A stretch of 64,000 nt of DNA from RPQJ01 sp963746325 (GTDB taxonomy: Bacteria > Pseudomonadota > Gammaproteobacteria > Steroidobacterales > Steroidobacteraceae). Position numbers and translations under genes: made by a program. A model generated the notes under the pieces. That model worked only from the letters and a program-made list of their open reading frames with translations. It made no database searches and was not told where the DNA came from. The stretch spans positions 1-64,000 of the forward strand of contig CAVVBC010000035.1 in the NCBI GenBank assembly GCA_963746325.1, given 5' to 3'. This document shows, piece by piece, positions 17,140 to 25,111 of this stretch (positions are counted from its first letter, which is position 1; every line of letters starts with the position of its first letter).

Positions 17140-19290
17140 CTATTTCTTCGCGGTCCGGGCGGCCGGAGGCAGGGTCGATCCGTACCCGGCGCCCAGATTC
17201 TGCCACAGGAACGCATCGATCTTCGCGAGCGCGAGCATTTCATTCTCGTCGCTCCAGTAGGAGTGGTCTTCATTCTCCAACTCGATCAGTTCAGTCGGGC
17301 GACCAGACTTTTCCAGCGCCTTCTTCATCGCGCGCGACTGGGCGACAGGTACGACGTTGTCGACTGTTCCGTGAATCAGCAGGACCGGAATCTTGATCTT
17401 GTCGACAAGGCTCGCCGGCGAAACCTCACGCAGCTTCTGCGCGTCTTTCTCGGGATCGCCGATCGTCTTGAGCGAGTACGCGTACCCCTCGGAATCACGA
17501 CCCCAATTGCGCTTGCGCCAGGCGCTGAAGTCGGCAAGGTCGGACACCCCCGCCACGGATACCGCGCACTTGTAGAGGTCGGGGGTCAAGGCCGCACCGA
17601 CCAGCGCGGCATAACCACCGTAGGACGCGCCGACGATACAGGCGCGCGCCGGATCGATGAGGCCTGCGGTTGCGAGGTGATTCACGCCGTCGGTGATGTC
17701 GTCCTGCATCTTGCGGCCCCACTCGCCGTAACCGCGCTCCGCAAAAGCCTTGCCGTAGCCGTCGCTGCCGCGGAAATTCGGCTGGAAGACTGCGTAGCCG
17801 CGTGCAGCGAAGTACTGGACCCACGGATCAAACGTGAGGTGGTCGCGCATTTCGGGGCCGCCGTGCGGGTACACCACCACGGGCAGCTTCGTTCCCGCCG
17901 GGGCGCTGCCGGGCGTCGTGAGGTACCCCGTCAACGCCGTGCCGTCACGTGCCGTGTAATTCACGATACTGACGCCCGGACGCATGACGTCGGCGAGCTT
18001 CGTACGCTCGGCGCTTACCCCTTCGATTTTCTTGGCTTCGACGCGGTAGTAGAAATAGGCCGGTGGATCGCGCGGGCCTTCGACGTACAACAGCATGGTC
18101 TGCGAATCCTGCGCGGCATCGTAGACATAGACGTTGGCGGTTTCCTCGAAGAAGCGACGCAGTGCGCGCACATGCCCGTCCAGCCGCTTGTCGTCGAACT
18201 CGCAGACCCGCACGTCGGCAATGTAGCAGTGAAACAGCACGCGCTTGCCGTCACGCGCGATGCGCGCGGAGGCGAGATCGTACCTGGCATTCTCGACGAT
18301 CGGATCGCCGAACTGTTCCTTCTCGAGGTCGTACAGGTACAGGCCGACGCGATCCCGGCCGGGCGGGCGCGCGAGCACGTAGTACTTGCCGGGCTGATCG
18401 GAAGGACCCACGGGCTCGTACTCGGGCCGCTCTTTCATGTCGCGGATGCGCATCTTCAGGAATTGCACCCACTTGTCGTCCTGCTTGCGTTGCAGGCGAA
18501 TGGTGCCCATGGAGACCGTTGCGCGAACGACCGGGTTGCCGTCGAGGTCCAGCCACCAGCCAATGACGCTCGCGAGCGGCGGTTCGACCTGTGTGCCCTT
18601 GCCCGTGTCGAGACTGACCTTGAACAGGCTGCGGCCGGTGTAGCCGTCCAGTTCCATCAGGATGTGGTTCGGATCCTGGTGGAGGAAGCTTGCGATATCG
18701 CCAAGATCGTACGAACCCGCGAGCGCCATTTCGCGGTTGTCCCCCAGCAGCATGACGAGGTTGCTGCCGTCGCGGTTCAACGCGAACAGGCGGTCACCCA
18801 TTTTTCCGAGCGTCGACAACGGCATGGCGTTGATGTCCTTGCCCTCGGCAGGCCGCACGTGCAACCGGCACAGGAGGCGATCGTCGGTCTTCCAGTACAC
18901 CGTGCCAATGCTCAGGCTCATGGCCGTGCCAGCCGACACCTTCGGCACGCTCTTGATGTACTTCCGGTCGCCCGTGGTCAGGTCGTGGATCAGGATCCTG
19001 TCCTCGCTCGGCTGGCGCACGATCACGGCCAGATAGCGTCCCGACGGCGACAACGCGGCATCAACGACGGTGACTTCGCTGAAGAGGTCATCCAGCGCGA
19101 GTTGCCGGCTCGGCGTCGAGTCTGGCGTGGCGACCACCGGCGGCGGGGCTTGTGCAAGTAGCGGACTGACGACGCAACAGAGCAATACGACGACTAAAGC
19201 TTTGTACAAACCACGCTCCCGAGCATTCCCTGGCCGCGAGATGGTCCGGAACAGTCCGTTGCCATCTCGATTTTGGTCCAAATAGACCAT
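17140..19290 (-). CDS. S9 family prolyl oligopeptidase-like peptidase
   Basis: A 716-residue secreted serine peptidase. Residues about 30-48 form a signal peptide (ALVVVLLCCVVSPLLAQA). A beta-propeller-like region follows (LSPSGRYLAVIVRQ and similar blade motifs). The C-terminal alpha/beta-hydrolase domain carries the triad: nucleophile Ser about 556 in GASYGGY, Asp about 643 in GTVDNVVP, and His about 676 in NEDHSYW. The layout fits dipeptidyl- or acylaminoacyl-peptidase relatives acting in the periplasm. It is the largest gene in the lower-G+C block. Confidence 0.9.
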   Translation of the reverse strand: MVYLDQNRDGNGLFRTISRPGNARERGLYKALVVVLLCCVVSPLLAQAPPPVVATPDSTPSRQLALDDLFSEVTVVDAALSPSGRYLAVIVRQPSEDRILIHDLTTGDRKYIKSVPKVSAGTAMSLSIGTVYWKTDDRLLCRLHVRPAEGKDINAMPLSTLGKMGDRLFALNRDGSNLVMLLGDNREMALAGSYDLGDIASFLHQDPNHILMELDGYTGRSLFKVSLDTGKGTQVEPPLASVIGWWLDLDGNPVVRATVSMGTIRLQRKQDDKWVQFLKMRIRDMKERPEYEPVGPSDQPGKYYVLARPPGRDRVGLYLYDLEKEQFGDPIVENARYDLASARIARDGKRVLFHCYIADVRVCEFDDKRLDGHVRALRRFFEETANVYVYDAAQDSQTMLLYVEGPRDPPAYFYYRVEAKKIEGVSAERTKLADVMRPGVSIVNYTARDGTALTGYLTTPGSAPAGTKLPVVVYPHGGPEMRDHLTFDPWVQYFAARGYAVFQPNFRGSDGYGKAFAERGYGEWGRKMQDDITDGVNHLATAGLIDPARACIVGASYGGYAALVGAALTPDLYKCAVSVAGVSDLADFSAWRKRNWGRDSEGYAYSLKTIGDPEKDAQKLREVSPASLVDKIKIPVLLIHGTVDNVVPVAQSRAMKKALEKSGRPTELIELENEDHSYWSDENEMLALAKIDAFLWQNLGAGYGSTLPPAARTAKK

Positions 19291-19339
19291 GAAGAATGCG
19301 TGCCGTCAATTGAGCAGGGAGTCCCGCTCCCGGGGCTGG

Positions 19340-19618
19340 CTACTTGTTGCTTGCCCCGAATCGCTCGACTGAACGCGCACGGGCTTTTGCAGCCTCTGCT
19401 TCTCGATTCCTGGGTTCGGCGGTCGTGACCAGTTCGCCCAGCAGGCGTCGAGCCGACGCTGCGACCTCTTCGACCGCCGCTTGAAAGGCAGGCTCATTGG
19501 CCTTCGAGGGAACCGAGAACCCACTGAGCTTGCGCACGAACTGCAGTGACGCGTCCCGGATCTCCGACTCTGTTGCCGGAGGCGCGAAGTTGAACAGCGT
19601 CTTGATGTTGCGACACAT
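19340..19618 (-). CDS. DUF2277 protein
   Basis: A 92-residue protein that begins with the family signature MCRNIKTLFNFAPPATESEI and continues ASLQFVRKLSGFSVPSKANE and AFQAAVEEVAASARRLL. Function of DUF2277 is unknown. It lies 12 bases downstream of the GFA gene on the same strand, so the two are likely co-transcribed. Confidence 0.9.
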   Translation of the reverse strand: MCRNIKTLFNFAPPATESEIRDASLQFVRKLSGFSVPSKANEPAFQAAVEEVAASARRLLGELVTTAEPRNREAEAAKARARSVERFGASNK

Positions 19619-19630
19619 GGCCTGCGCCAG

Positions 19631-20035
19631 CTAATCGTGCGGCGGGAAGCGCTGGAACTGTGGAAGCTCGTGCGCCCGCTCCATCCAATGGATACGTTCT
19701 GCCACCTGGATGTGCGCTCGAGCCGGCACTGCCTCCGGCGCGTCGTACGTTGCACTCTGGATGTCGACAATTCCAGGGAGCATTTCGGCGTTGAAGTAGA
19801 AAAGCCCGGTTCCGCAGGTCCCGCAGAAGTGCCTGCGGCCCAGCGTTGACGACTCGTAGACCTTGGGGGCGCCTTTCGTGACCTTGAGCGAGGCCTCGGG
19901 ATACATCGTCCACGCCACCATCGGCGCCCCGGCATGGCGGCGGCAATCGGAACAGTGGCACAGCGCGTGCGTCAACGGCTCGCCTTCGACTTCGTAGCGT
20001 ATCGAGCCGCAATGACATCCACCGGCAAGAATCAT
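19631..20035 (-). CDS. GFA family zinc-binding protein
   Basis: A 134-residue protein of the glutathione-dependent formaldehyde-activating (GFA/CENP-V) fold. The zinc-ligand motifs are present: GGCHCGSIRY near residue 7, CHCSDCRRHAGAP near residue 26, and CGTCGTGLF near residue 72. The name is historical; most relatives have no proven formaldehyde activity. It sits in the cluster of small minus-strand genes. Confidence 0.9.
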   Translation of the reverse strand: MILAGGCHCGSIRYEVEGEPLTHALCHCSDCRRHAGAPMVAWTMYPEASLKVTKGAPKVYESSTLGRRHFCGTCGTGLFYFNAEMLPGIVDIQSATYDAPEAVPARAHIQVAERIHWMERAHELPQFQRFPPHD

Positions 20036-20115
20036 GGCTCCACTCCTCGCAAATCCGTGCCGCCGCCGTCATCGTGCTTCTGCGCACGGTTCGGACGTAC
20101 TGGCTTGATTCGTTG

Positions 20116-20475
20116 TTACAAAAAACCTTGCTCTTTGTAGCTGGCAAAGCCGGCCTTGGTAAGCGCAGCCAGCTCCTTGAACAGCAGCTTGTCGACCGCC
20201 GAAAAATTGAAGCAGGACTTACCCTGCATGCGGCTCTTGAGACCCGCCGAAAGGCCCTCGAGAAGTTCCGGTCGGGTATAGACCGGCATCAAGTGGAAGC
20301 TGACGTAGGACTTCTTGATCTGGACCGCGCCGAAGAACAGTGGCTTCTTGTTCTGCTGGATGTGCCGGGTATCCACGTACAGCTCTGTAGCGTCGTCCTT
20401 CTTGGCGTCGAGCTTGGCCGCATACGGCGCCATGATGGATCGGAGTTCGGTGAAGACAGCGTTCAGGTCTGGCAT
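20116..20475 (-). CDS. DUF1801-like protein
   Basis: A 119-residue soluble protein. The pattern MAPYAAKLDAKKDDATELYV, then PLFFGAVQIKKSYVSFHLMP and VYTRPELLEGLSAGLKSRMQ, then a short C-terminal KAGFASYKEQGFL fits the DUF1801/YdhG-like group of small alpha-beta proteins. Function is unknown. It is ten bases downstream of the YCII gene. Confidence 0.65.
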   Translation of the reverse strand: MPDLNAVFTELRSIMAPYAAKLDAKKDDATELYVDTRHIQQNKKPLFFGAVQIKKSYVSFHLMPVYTRPELLEGLSAGLKSRMQGKSCFNFSAVDKLLFKELAALTKAGFASYKEQGFL

Positions 20476-20484
20476 GCGGAACCT

Positions 20485-20790
20485 TCACTCGTCTCGGGGC
20501 AGTTCGCAGATCTCGACCGTGCCGCCCGCCTCGTAGATGGGGTTTCCGACGAGGAACGCCTTGGCATGAGCCAAGTCCTCTGCGCGAACGCGAATGAATC
20601 CATTCAAGCCCATGCCCGATTGCTGGTCCGGGAAATTCTTCCTGAATCTTGTTCCGAGGCCAATCGAGCTGCCTCCATCGAAGTGCCCTGATGAGTGGAG
20701 AGTAGAAAAGTAACTTCCCCAGCTTGCAGCATCGCTGGCCGCCACTTTGTCTGGTGCGTCGTCGTACATGAACAGGATGAAGTCTTGCAT
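20485..20790 (-). CDS. YCII-related protein
   Basis: A 101-residue YciI-like protein. It has MQDFILFMYDD at the start, the GLNGFIRVRAEDLAHAKAFL segment typical of the family, and NPIYEAGGTVEICELPRDE at the end, all features of the dimeric alpha-beta barrel fold. These proteins often lie beside extracytoplasmic sigma factor genes, but none is found here. Function is unknown. Confidence 0.85.
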   Translation of the reverse strand: MQDFILFMYDDAPDKVAASDAASWGSYFSTLHSSGHFDGGSSIGLGTRFRKNFPDQQSGMGLNGFIRVRAEDLAHAKAFLVGNPIYEAGGTVEICELPRDE

Positions 20791-20798
20791 CCGAAGTA

Positions 20799-21203
20799 TC
20801 AGGCCTCATCCTGCTGAGCCGACATGTGCACGAGCTCCCAGATATGACCGTCCGGATCCTCGAAACCGTGCCCGTACATGGCACCGAGGTCTTTAGCCTC
20901 GCGGTGCGCCTTGCCTCCGTGCTGCTGGGCCCGCTTCACCAGCTGGTCCACCTGCTCACGGCTCTCGCAACCGATGCAGTTGAGCACTTCCGTGCCCTGG
21001 TGGGCATCGACGATGGGCTTGTCCGTGAACGTCGCAAAGAACGGCTTGGCCAGAAGCATTACGAGGACGTTTTCTTCGACAATGACGCAAGCCGCTTGAT
21101 CATTGCTGAACCGCTCGTTGAGAACGAATCCGAGACCGAGATAAAACGCTCGCGCGCGTTCCACACTATCAACGGGCAAATTGATGAATATGCTCAAGGT
21201 CAC
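20799..21203 (-). CDS. VOC family (glyoxalase-like) protein
   Basis: A 134-residue vicinal-oxygen-chelate fold protein. GTG 21203 was chosen because homologous sequence begins at TLSIFINLPVDSVERARAFY; the longer frame adds an unlike N terminus. The end has GHGFEDPDGHIWELVHM, the usual metal-ligand strand with a His and a Glu. Members include dioxygenases and resistance proteins; the substrate here is unknown. Confidence 0.85.
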   Translation of the reverse strand: MTLSIFINLPVDSVERARAFYLGLGFVLNERFSNDQAACVIVEENVLVMLLAKPFFATFTDKPIVDAHQGTEVLNCIGCESREQVDQLVKRAQQHGGKAHREAKDLGAMYGHGFEDPDGHIWELVHMSAQQDEA

Positions 21204-21247
21204 GTTGATTTCTCCTGGTGGGCTCCAGCCTGCTGGTCCACCGCCAG

Positions 21248-21733
21248 TCAACCTCGAATTGCCGCCTCGATTGCGCCGACATCGATTCTCGTCATTTCCA
21301 TCATCGCGTCAAACGCGCGCTTGGCGACGGCCGGGTCGGGGTCGGCAATGGCTCTCGTCAGAACCACCGGTGTTATCTGCCACGACAAGCCCCACTTGTC
21401 CTTGCACCAACCGCAGGCGCTTTCCTGACCGCCATTGCCCACGATCGCGTTCCAATAGCGATCCGTCTCGGCCTGGTCTGCGGTCGCCACCTGGAACGAG
21501 AATGCCTCGCTGTGCGTGAATGCAGGCCCGCCGTTGAGACCGAGGCATGGGATACCCATCACCGTGAACTCCACGGTCAGCACGTCTCCCTTCTTCCCCG
21601 AAGGAAAGTCTCCAGGCGCACGGTACACGGCACCGACTGACGAGTCTGGGAATGTCGCAGCATAGAATCGGGCCGCCGCTACGGCATCGCCGTCATACCA
21701 GAGACAGATCAAGTTTTTTGCTGGTGTTGGCAT
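21248..21733 (-). CDS. PhnB-like VOC protein
   Basis: A 161-residue protein of the PhnB / 3-demethylubiquinone methyltransferase-like VOC group. Characteristic pieces are the FYAATFPDSSVGAVYRAPGD start, TVMGIPCLGLNGGPAFTHSE, and CGWCKDKWGLSWQITPVVL. The old name is misleading; these are VOC-fold proteins without a methyltransferase domain. A second VOC gene lies directly downstream. Confidence 0.88.
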   Translation of the reverse strand: MPTPAKNLICLWYDGDAVAAARFYAATFPDSSVGAVYRAPGDFPSGKKGDVLTVEFTVMGIPCLGLNGGPAFTHSEAFSFQVATADQAETDRYWNAIVGNGGQESACGWCKDKWGLSWQITPVVLTRAIADPDPAVAKRAFDAMMEMTRIDVGAIEAAIRG

Positions 21734-21799
21734 GTCAACTCTCCATCGGATTGGATGCTGCCTGCGTGATTGGCTCGCTCACAGCGTCTGGCCGCGCGA

Positions 21800-22207
21800 T
21801 CAACGCAACTCTTTTCTGACGACCACCTTGAGCCCGGACCACACGTCGCTGACCGCACAGACCTTGATGTCGACGAAGCCCAGGGGCAGCGCAACTGCGC
21901 GGATCGTGTCCTCCGTGACGTCGGTTGGCACCTTGGAGGCCTTCTTTGGCCATGACACCCAGACCGCAGCGTCGGCCCGCAGCGTCCTGCGCAGCGATGC
22001 GAGATGCGCCTGGAGGTCTGCCTTCCGCGTAACGAATAAATGGACGAGATCGACGGCCTGCCCTGCCCTCCCGGCAAACGACACCAAGGGTGGCAACGGA
22101 TCCAGGAGAGACCTGTAGCCTTCTGGCGCTTCGATCAGTAAGACGTTCACGCCTTCCTTGATGCCAAGTTTCCTGGCCAGCGACGTACCTGAGTAGCCCG
22201 CCGTCAC
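21800..22207 (-). CDS. DUF3052 protein
   Basis: A 135-residue protein with the family features GYSGTSLARKLGIKEGVNVL near the start, VDLVHLFVTRKADLQAHLAS in the middle, AVWVSWPKKASKVPTDVTED, and a C-terminal DVWSGLKVVVRKELR. Function is unknown. It belongs to the run of small minus-strand genes. Confidence 0.88.
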   Translation of the reverse strand: MTAGYSGTSLARKLGIKEGVNVLLIEAPEGYRSLLDPLPPLVSFAGRAGQAVDLVHLFVTRKADLQAHLASLRRTLRADAAVWVSWPKKASKVPTDVTEDTIRAVALPLGFVDIKVCAVSDVWSGLKVVVRKELR

Positions 22208-22244
22208 TGTGCGCTTTCCTCCCGCCTGACGACTACTGGCAAGC

Positions 22245-22742
22245 CTAGCCCAGGACCGCCGGATTGAGCCGCCAAAGTGCGAAGTTCAGGGCGGCCGCGA
22301 AGCTCGCCCACGCCAGGTACGGCATCAGCAAGAGGGCTGCCAGGCGATGCAGCCGCCAGAACATGACGATCGTCGCGGCGATGAGAACCCAGAGCACGAC
22401 GATCTCCGCCAGAGCCACGGCACCCAGATGCCAGGCGAAGAAGAGCCAGGACCAGAGCGCATTGGCAACCAGTTGTGCTGCGTAGAACTTTAATGCGGCG
22501 CCGGCGCCACTAAAGCCATGCTCGCGCCAGACAAGCCAGGCCGAAACAGCCATCAGGATGAACAGCACCGACCAGACCGGCCCGAAAAGCCACGCCGGTG
22601 GTGCCCAGGCGGGCTGTACGAGCTGACCATAGAAGCCTGCGGCGTTGACGGAAGCCAGGCCACCGATCGCACCCGCGGCGAAGCTGGCAAGCAGCCAGCC
22701 TGCAAGCCCAACACTTTGTTTCAATGCAGAGAGTCGAGCCAT
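22245..22742 (-). CDS. tspO: TspO/MBR family protein
   Basis: Five-helix membrane protein of 165 residues, related to the bacterial tryptophan-rich sensory protein and the mitochondrial translocator protein, which bind tetrapyrroles. The hallmark WAPPAWLFGPVWSVLFILMA spans the helix 1-2 region, and NALWSWLFFAWHLGA follows. ATG 22742 was chosen over a longer frame because it places helix 1 (LAGWLLASFAAGAIGGLAS) near the N terminus. Confidence 0.9.
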   Translation of the reverse strand: MARLSALKQSVGLAGWLLASFAAGAIGGLASVNAAGFYGQLVQPAWAPPAWLFGPVWSVLFILMAVSAWLVWREHGFSGAGAALKFYAAQLVANALWSWLFFAWHLGAVALAEIVVLWVLIAATIVMFWRLHRLAALLLMPYLAWASFAAALNFALWRLNPAVLG

Positions 22743-22840
22743 AAGTGATCGACAGTGAGACCTGACTTTCGAGATAAGCTTGCGACGACGGGTTTGGCGA
22801 CGCCGCGGAAAGCGTAGTTTGTACATCGACAGGAGGCACT

Positions 22841-23299
22841 ATGCAAAAGCTGCTTACAGCTGTGGTTCTTTGGCTCGCGATTGGCATCGCACACGCACAG
22901 ACGCCGCCGAAGCCTGCATTTGACGCCGAACTTGCCGCGACAGTGGGTGCGGACGACTATGGCATGCGACGCTACGTGCTCGTGATTCTGAAGACTGGAC
23001 CCACTCCGGTGCCCGCCGGCAAAGAGCGAGACGAGATGTTCAAGGGGCACTTCTCGAACATCAATCGACTGGCGGCTGAAGGTAAGTTAGCTCTTGCTGG
23101 GCCACTGGATGGAGCGGACGGTTGGCGTGGCCTTTTCATTCTCGCGGTACCAGACATCGAGGAGGCAAGACGACTTACGTCCACGGACCCTGTCATCAGT
23201 AGCGGCGAAATGGTGGCCGAATACCACAAGTACTACGGGTCGGCAGGATTGATGCTCGTAAACGACGCGCACGGCAAGGTTGCGAAGAAAAGCTTCTGA
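22841..23299 (+). CDS. Exported YCII-related protein
   Basis: A 152-residue protein with signal peptide MQKLLTAVVLWLAIGIAHAQ, followed by a YciI-like domain (MRRYVLVILKTGPTPVPAGK, FKGHFSNINRLAAEGKLALA, GWRGLFILAVPDIEEARRL). It is the only plus-strand gene in this block. A likely ribosome site (AGGAGG) lies at 22831-22836. Export of a YCII domain is unusual but occurs; the function is unknown. Confidence 0.8.
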   Translation: MQKLLTAVVLWLAIGIAHAQTPPKPAFDAELAATVGADDYGMRRYVLVILKTGPTPVPAGKERDEMFKGHFSNINRLAAEGKLALAGPLDGADGWRGLFILAVPDIEEARRLTSTDPVISSGEMVAEYHKYYGSAGLMLVNDAHGKVAKKSF

Positions 23300-23438
23300 A
23301 GGATGCCCTGGCTACAGAGCTGCGGAGAACTGCAGCTCCTAATGCGGCGTTAAGCGGGCGCGGGACCATGTCGCTTCAGAAAACACGGAACTCGCGCTCC
23401 GCGGCCCGACGGAACGCATAGTCAGGCAGCACTGCGAA

Positions 23439-23924
23439 TTACGGCAGTGTGTACGTGAATTCGTAGCTGTGCTTGCCCGCTGCGATGATGATGTTGAATT
23501 GCCCAGCAAGGCCAACAAGTTCGTCGGTTCCAGAGTCAGGGACCACCGTGACGGAAAGACTCGGACTGCCTTGGCTCATGGTGCCGGAGTGTTGAAGAAC
23601 GAAGGTTCCCTTCTTTCCCTTGAGCGCACCTTCGACCCTTTCGATCGCGACATACCCCGCGGACCCTTTGACTTCAGTCATTGCACTCAGCATCTGACCT
23701 TTGGTCGTCGCGACGAGATCTCCGGTGATCGTCTTGTCGATGGACATTCGGCCGATCCTCGAACCGTCCGGTTGACCTTCAAAGGCCAGTGGCAACAATT
23801 TGACGACAAACTCGCCTCTTGCAACTTCATTCATGACGGATGGCCTGGTTGACTGTGGAGTCGATTGTGCCTGTACTGCGATTGAGACAGTAGCGAGCAG
23901 GATGGCAAAGATGGTGGAGCGCAT
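23439..23924 (-). CDS. Exported DUF3224 protein
   Basis: A 161-residue protein. ATG 23924 gives the signal peptide MRSTIFAILLATVSIAVQAQ. The mature part matches DUF3224: ISIDK-like MSIDKTITGDLVATTKGQML, YVAIERVEGALKGKKGTFVL, and a C-terminal GKHSYEFTYTLP. These proteins have an allene-oxide-cyclase-like barrel; function is unknown. Confidence 0.85.
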   Translation of the reverse strand: MRSTIFAILLATVSIAVQAQSTPQSTRPSVMNEVARGEFVVKLLPLAFEGQPDGSRIGRMSIDKTITGDLVATTKGQMLSAMTEVKGSAGYVAIERVEGALKGKKGTFVLQHSGTMSQGSPSLSVTVVPDSGTDELVGLAGQFNIIIAAGKHSYEFTYTLP

Positions 23925-23944
23925 GGGTTGCTTTTGTACTATGT

Positions 23945-24198
23945 AACGCTCGCGATCAGCCACGACGCGAAGTTGGCGCGCCGGTCACGACTGCGGCCGG
24001 CGTGACAGACGAATCGAGATCGAGGTCCGCGCAGCCCCAGATTTCGGTCGACCGCGCGGCTTGAGCAATCGTCTCGCCGCCGGCGTTCCGACAAGCTCTG
24101 GAAGAACCTCACTGGCCGGCCTCGCCTTCGCAAGGCGTGGCTTTTGTCCACTCGGGATTCTCGGCGATCTTCCGTGCTTTAGCCGTCTTGCGTTTCAT
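23945..24198 (-). pseudogene. BrnA-type antitoxin remnant
   Basis: Starts at ATG 24198 as MKRKTAKARKIAENPEWTKA, the N-terminal pattern of BrnA/ribbon-helix-helix antitoxins. One extra C near 24127 shifts the frame; the next frame continues KARPASEVLPELVG, then LLKPRGRPKSG, then SISIRLS, the DNA-binding ribbon. The final helix is scrambled and the frame stops near 23985. It follows two other antitoxin/toxin fragments on the same strand. Confidence 0.65.
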
Positions 24199-24204
24199 AG
24201 AGTT

Positions 24205-24398
24205 TGACCTCACGCCGATTTGCCTTTGCCGCGGGTTCGCGGACCGAGGGCGGCCGCCCTTGCTTACGTCGTGCGGGACAACATTGCCTCGGTGAGTTCC
24301 GGGAGTTCCTTGTACTCCGACGGCCTGACGCGGTGCGCATCGACCCGCGAAAGGTCAGAGCCCAAAGTACGACGCGAGACGGATTTGCTCACGGTCAT
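24205..24398 (-). pseudogene. Second BrnA-like antitoxin remnant
   Basis: ATG 24398 opens a 44-residue frame, MTVSKSVSRRTLGSDLSRVD and then SEYKELPELTEAMLSR, ending at TAA 24264-24266. It overlaps the toxin fragment upstream, as brnT-brnA pairs do. In the neighbouring frame the sequence continues SKGGRPRSANPRQ, the conserved RGRP-type linker, and then breaks off before the ribbon-helix-helix end. Confidence 0.6.
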
Positions 24399-24510
24399 TT
24401 GCCGTCCGCATGCTGAAAGCGTGGCGTACCGCGCCACGCGGGGCGTAACCGACGACGACCAAGCGTCCTTCCAATTGACCGAAGCAAATGACTCGCTTCT
24501 CGCCAGTCAT
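24355..24510 (-). pseudogene. BrnT-type toxin fragment (C-terminal part)
   Basis: A 51-residue frame: GEKRVICFGQLEGRLVVVGY, then APRGAVRHAFSMRTANDREQ. This matches the C-terminal half of BrnT RNase toxins (GRLVVV, then R-I-S-x-R-x-A-x-x-x-E). The N-terminal half is missing; only 60 bases separate this frame from the tRNA-Gln gene. A stop lies at 24355-24357 inside the following antitoxin frame. Confidence 0.65.
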
Positions 24511-24531
24511 CCTGGTCCCCTCGCTCCAAAC

Positions 24532-24565
24532 AAAAAGGCCCGCTACTTGCGCAGCGAGCCCTTTT
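24532..24565 (-). terminator. Terminator after tRNA-Gln
   Basis: On the minus strand, downstream of the tRNA, a stem GGCTCGCT/AGCGGGCC (one G-U pair) with a 9-nt loop is followed by TTTTT. It fits a Rho-independent terminator for the tRNA transcript. Confidence 0.75.
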
Positions 24566-24570
24566 GATTT

Positions 24571-24644
24571 TGGCTGGGGGACTAGGATTCGAACCTAGGT
24601 TGACGGAGTCAGAGTCCGTAGTCCTACCGCTAGACGATCCCCCA
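24571..24644 (-). tRNA. tRNA-Gln (anticodon CUG)
   Basis: A 74-nt cloverleaf including an encoded 3' CCA. The acceptor stem TGGGGGA pairs with TCCCCCA, followed by discriminator G and CCA. The anticodon stem ACGGA/TCCGT encloses the loop CTCTGAC with anticodon CTG. The T arm has the usual GGTTCGAATCC. Its 3' end faces the lower-G+C accessory block, the usual orientation for integration at a tRNA. Confidence 0.95.
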
Positions 24645-24707
24645 AAGGAACCGTTGCGGGGATTCTTGCAAGCAGCGCCCTGACCGCTGCCTGCACCCGC
24701 GCGCTGG

Positions 24708-25100
24708 TTAGCGCTTGGAGAACTGGGTTCCGCGACGTGCCTTGCGGAAGCCGACCTTCTTGCGCTCGACTTCGCGCGCATCGCGCGTGACGAAACCGGC
24801 AACGCGCAGCGGCTTGCGGAACGCTTCGTCGTATTCCATCAGCGCGCGCGTGATGCCGTGGCGGATGGCGCCGGCCTGGCCGGTCATGCCGCCGCCGGCC
24901 ACGTTGGCGACCACGTCGAAGCGGTCGGCCATCTGCACGGTCTCGAGCGGCTGGCGCACGATCATGCGCGACGTGGTGCGACCGAAGAATTCTTCGATCG
25001 TGCGGCCGTTGATCGTGATCTTGCCGGTGCCCTGGTGCAGGTGAACCCGCGCCGTGGACGACTTGCGGCGGCCGGTGCCGTAATTGGTGTTTGCAGGCAT
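24708..25100 (-). CDS. rpsI: 30S ribosomal protein S9
   Basis: A 130-residue S9 protein: GTGRRKSSTARVHL near the start, the central GGGMTGQAGAIRHGITRAL, and the basic C-terminal tail GFRKARRGTQFSKR that reaches the P-site tRNA. It is ten bases downstream of rplM, the conserved L13-S9 operon. Confidence 0.98.
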   Translation of the reverse strand: MPANTNYGTGRRKSSTARVHLHQGTGKITINGRTIEEFFGRTTSRMIVRQPLETVQMADRFDVVANVAGGGMTGQAGAIRHGITRALMEYDEAFRKPLRVAGFVTRDAREVERKKVGFRKARRGTQFSKR

Positions 25101-25111
25101 TGCTCTCAGCC

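Noticed and set aside
17101..19161. A 686-codon plus-strand frame antisense to the S9 peptidase
   Set aside because: Shadow frame; the minus strand has signal peptide, propeller motifs and a complete catalytic triad.
23325..23365. A GTTAAGC core resembling an integron attC site near 23345
   Set aside because: Matches GTTRRRY, but no paired RYYYAAC core or imperfect palindrome was found nearby, and the genes of the block lack attC-like spacers between them. An integron cassette array is not supported.
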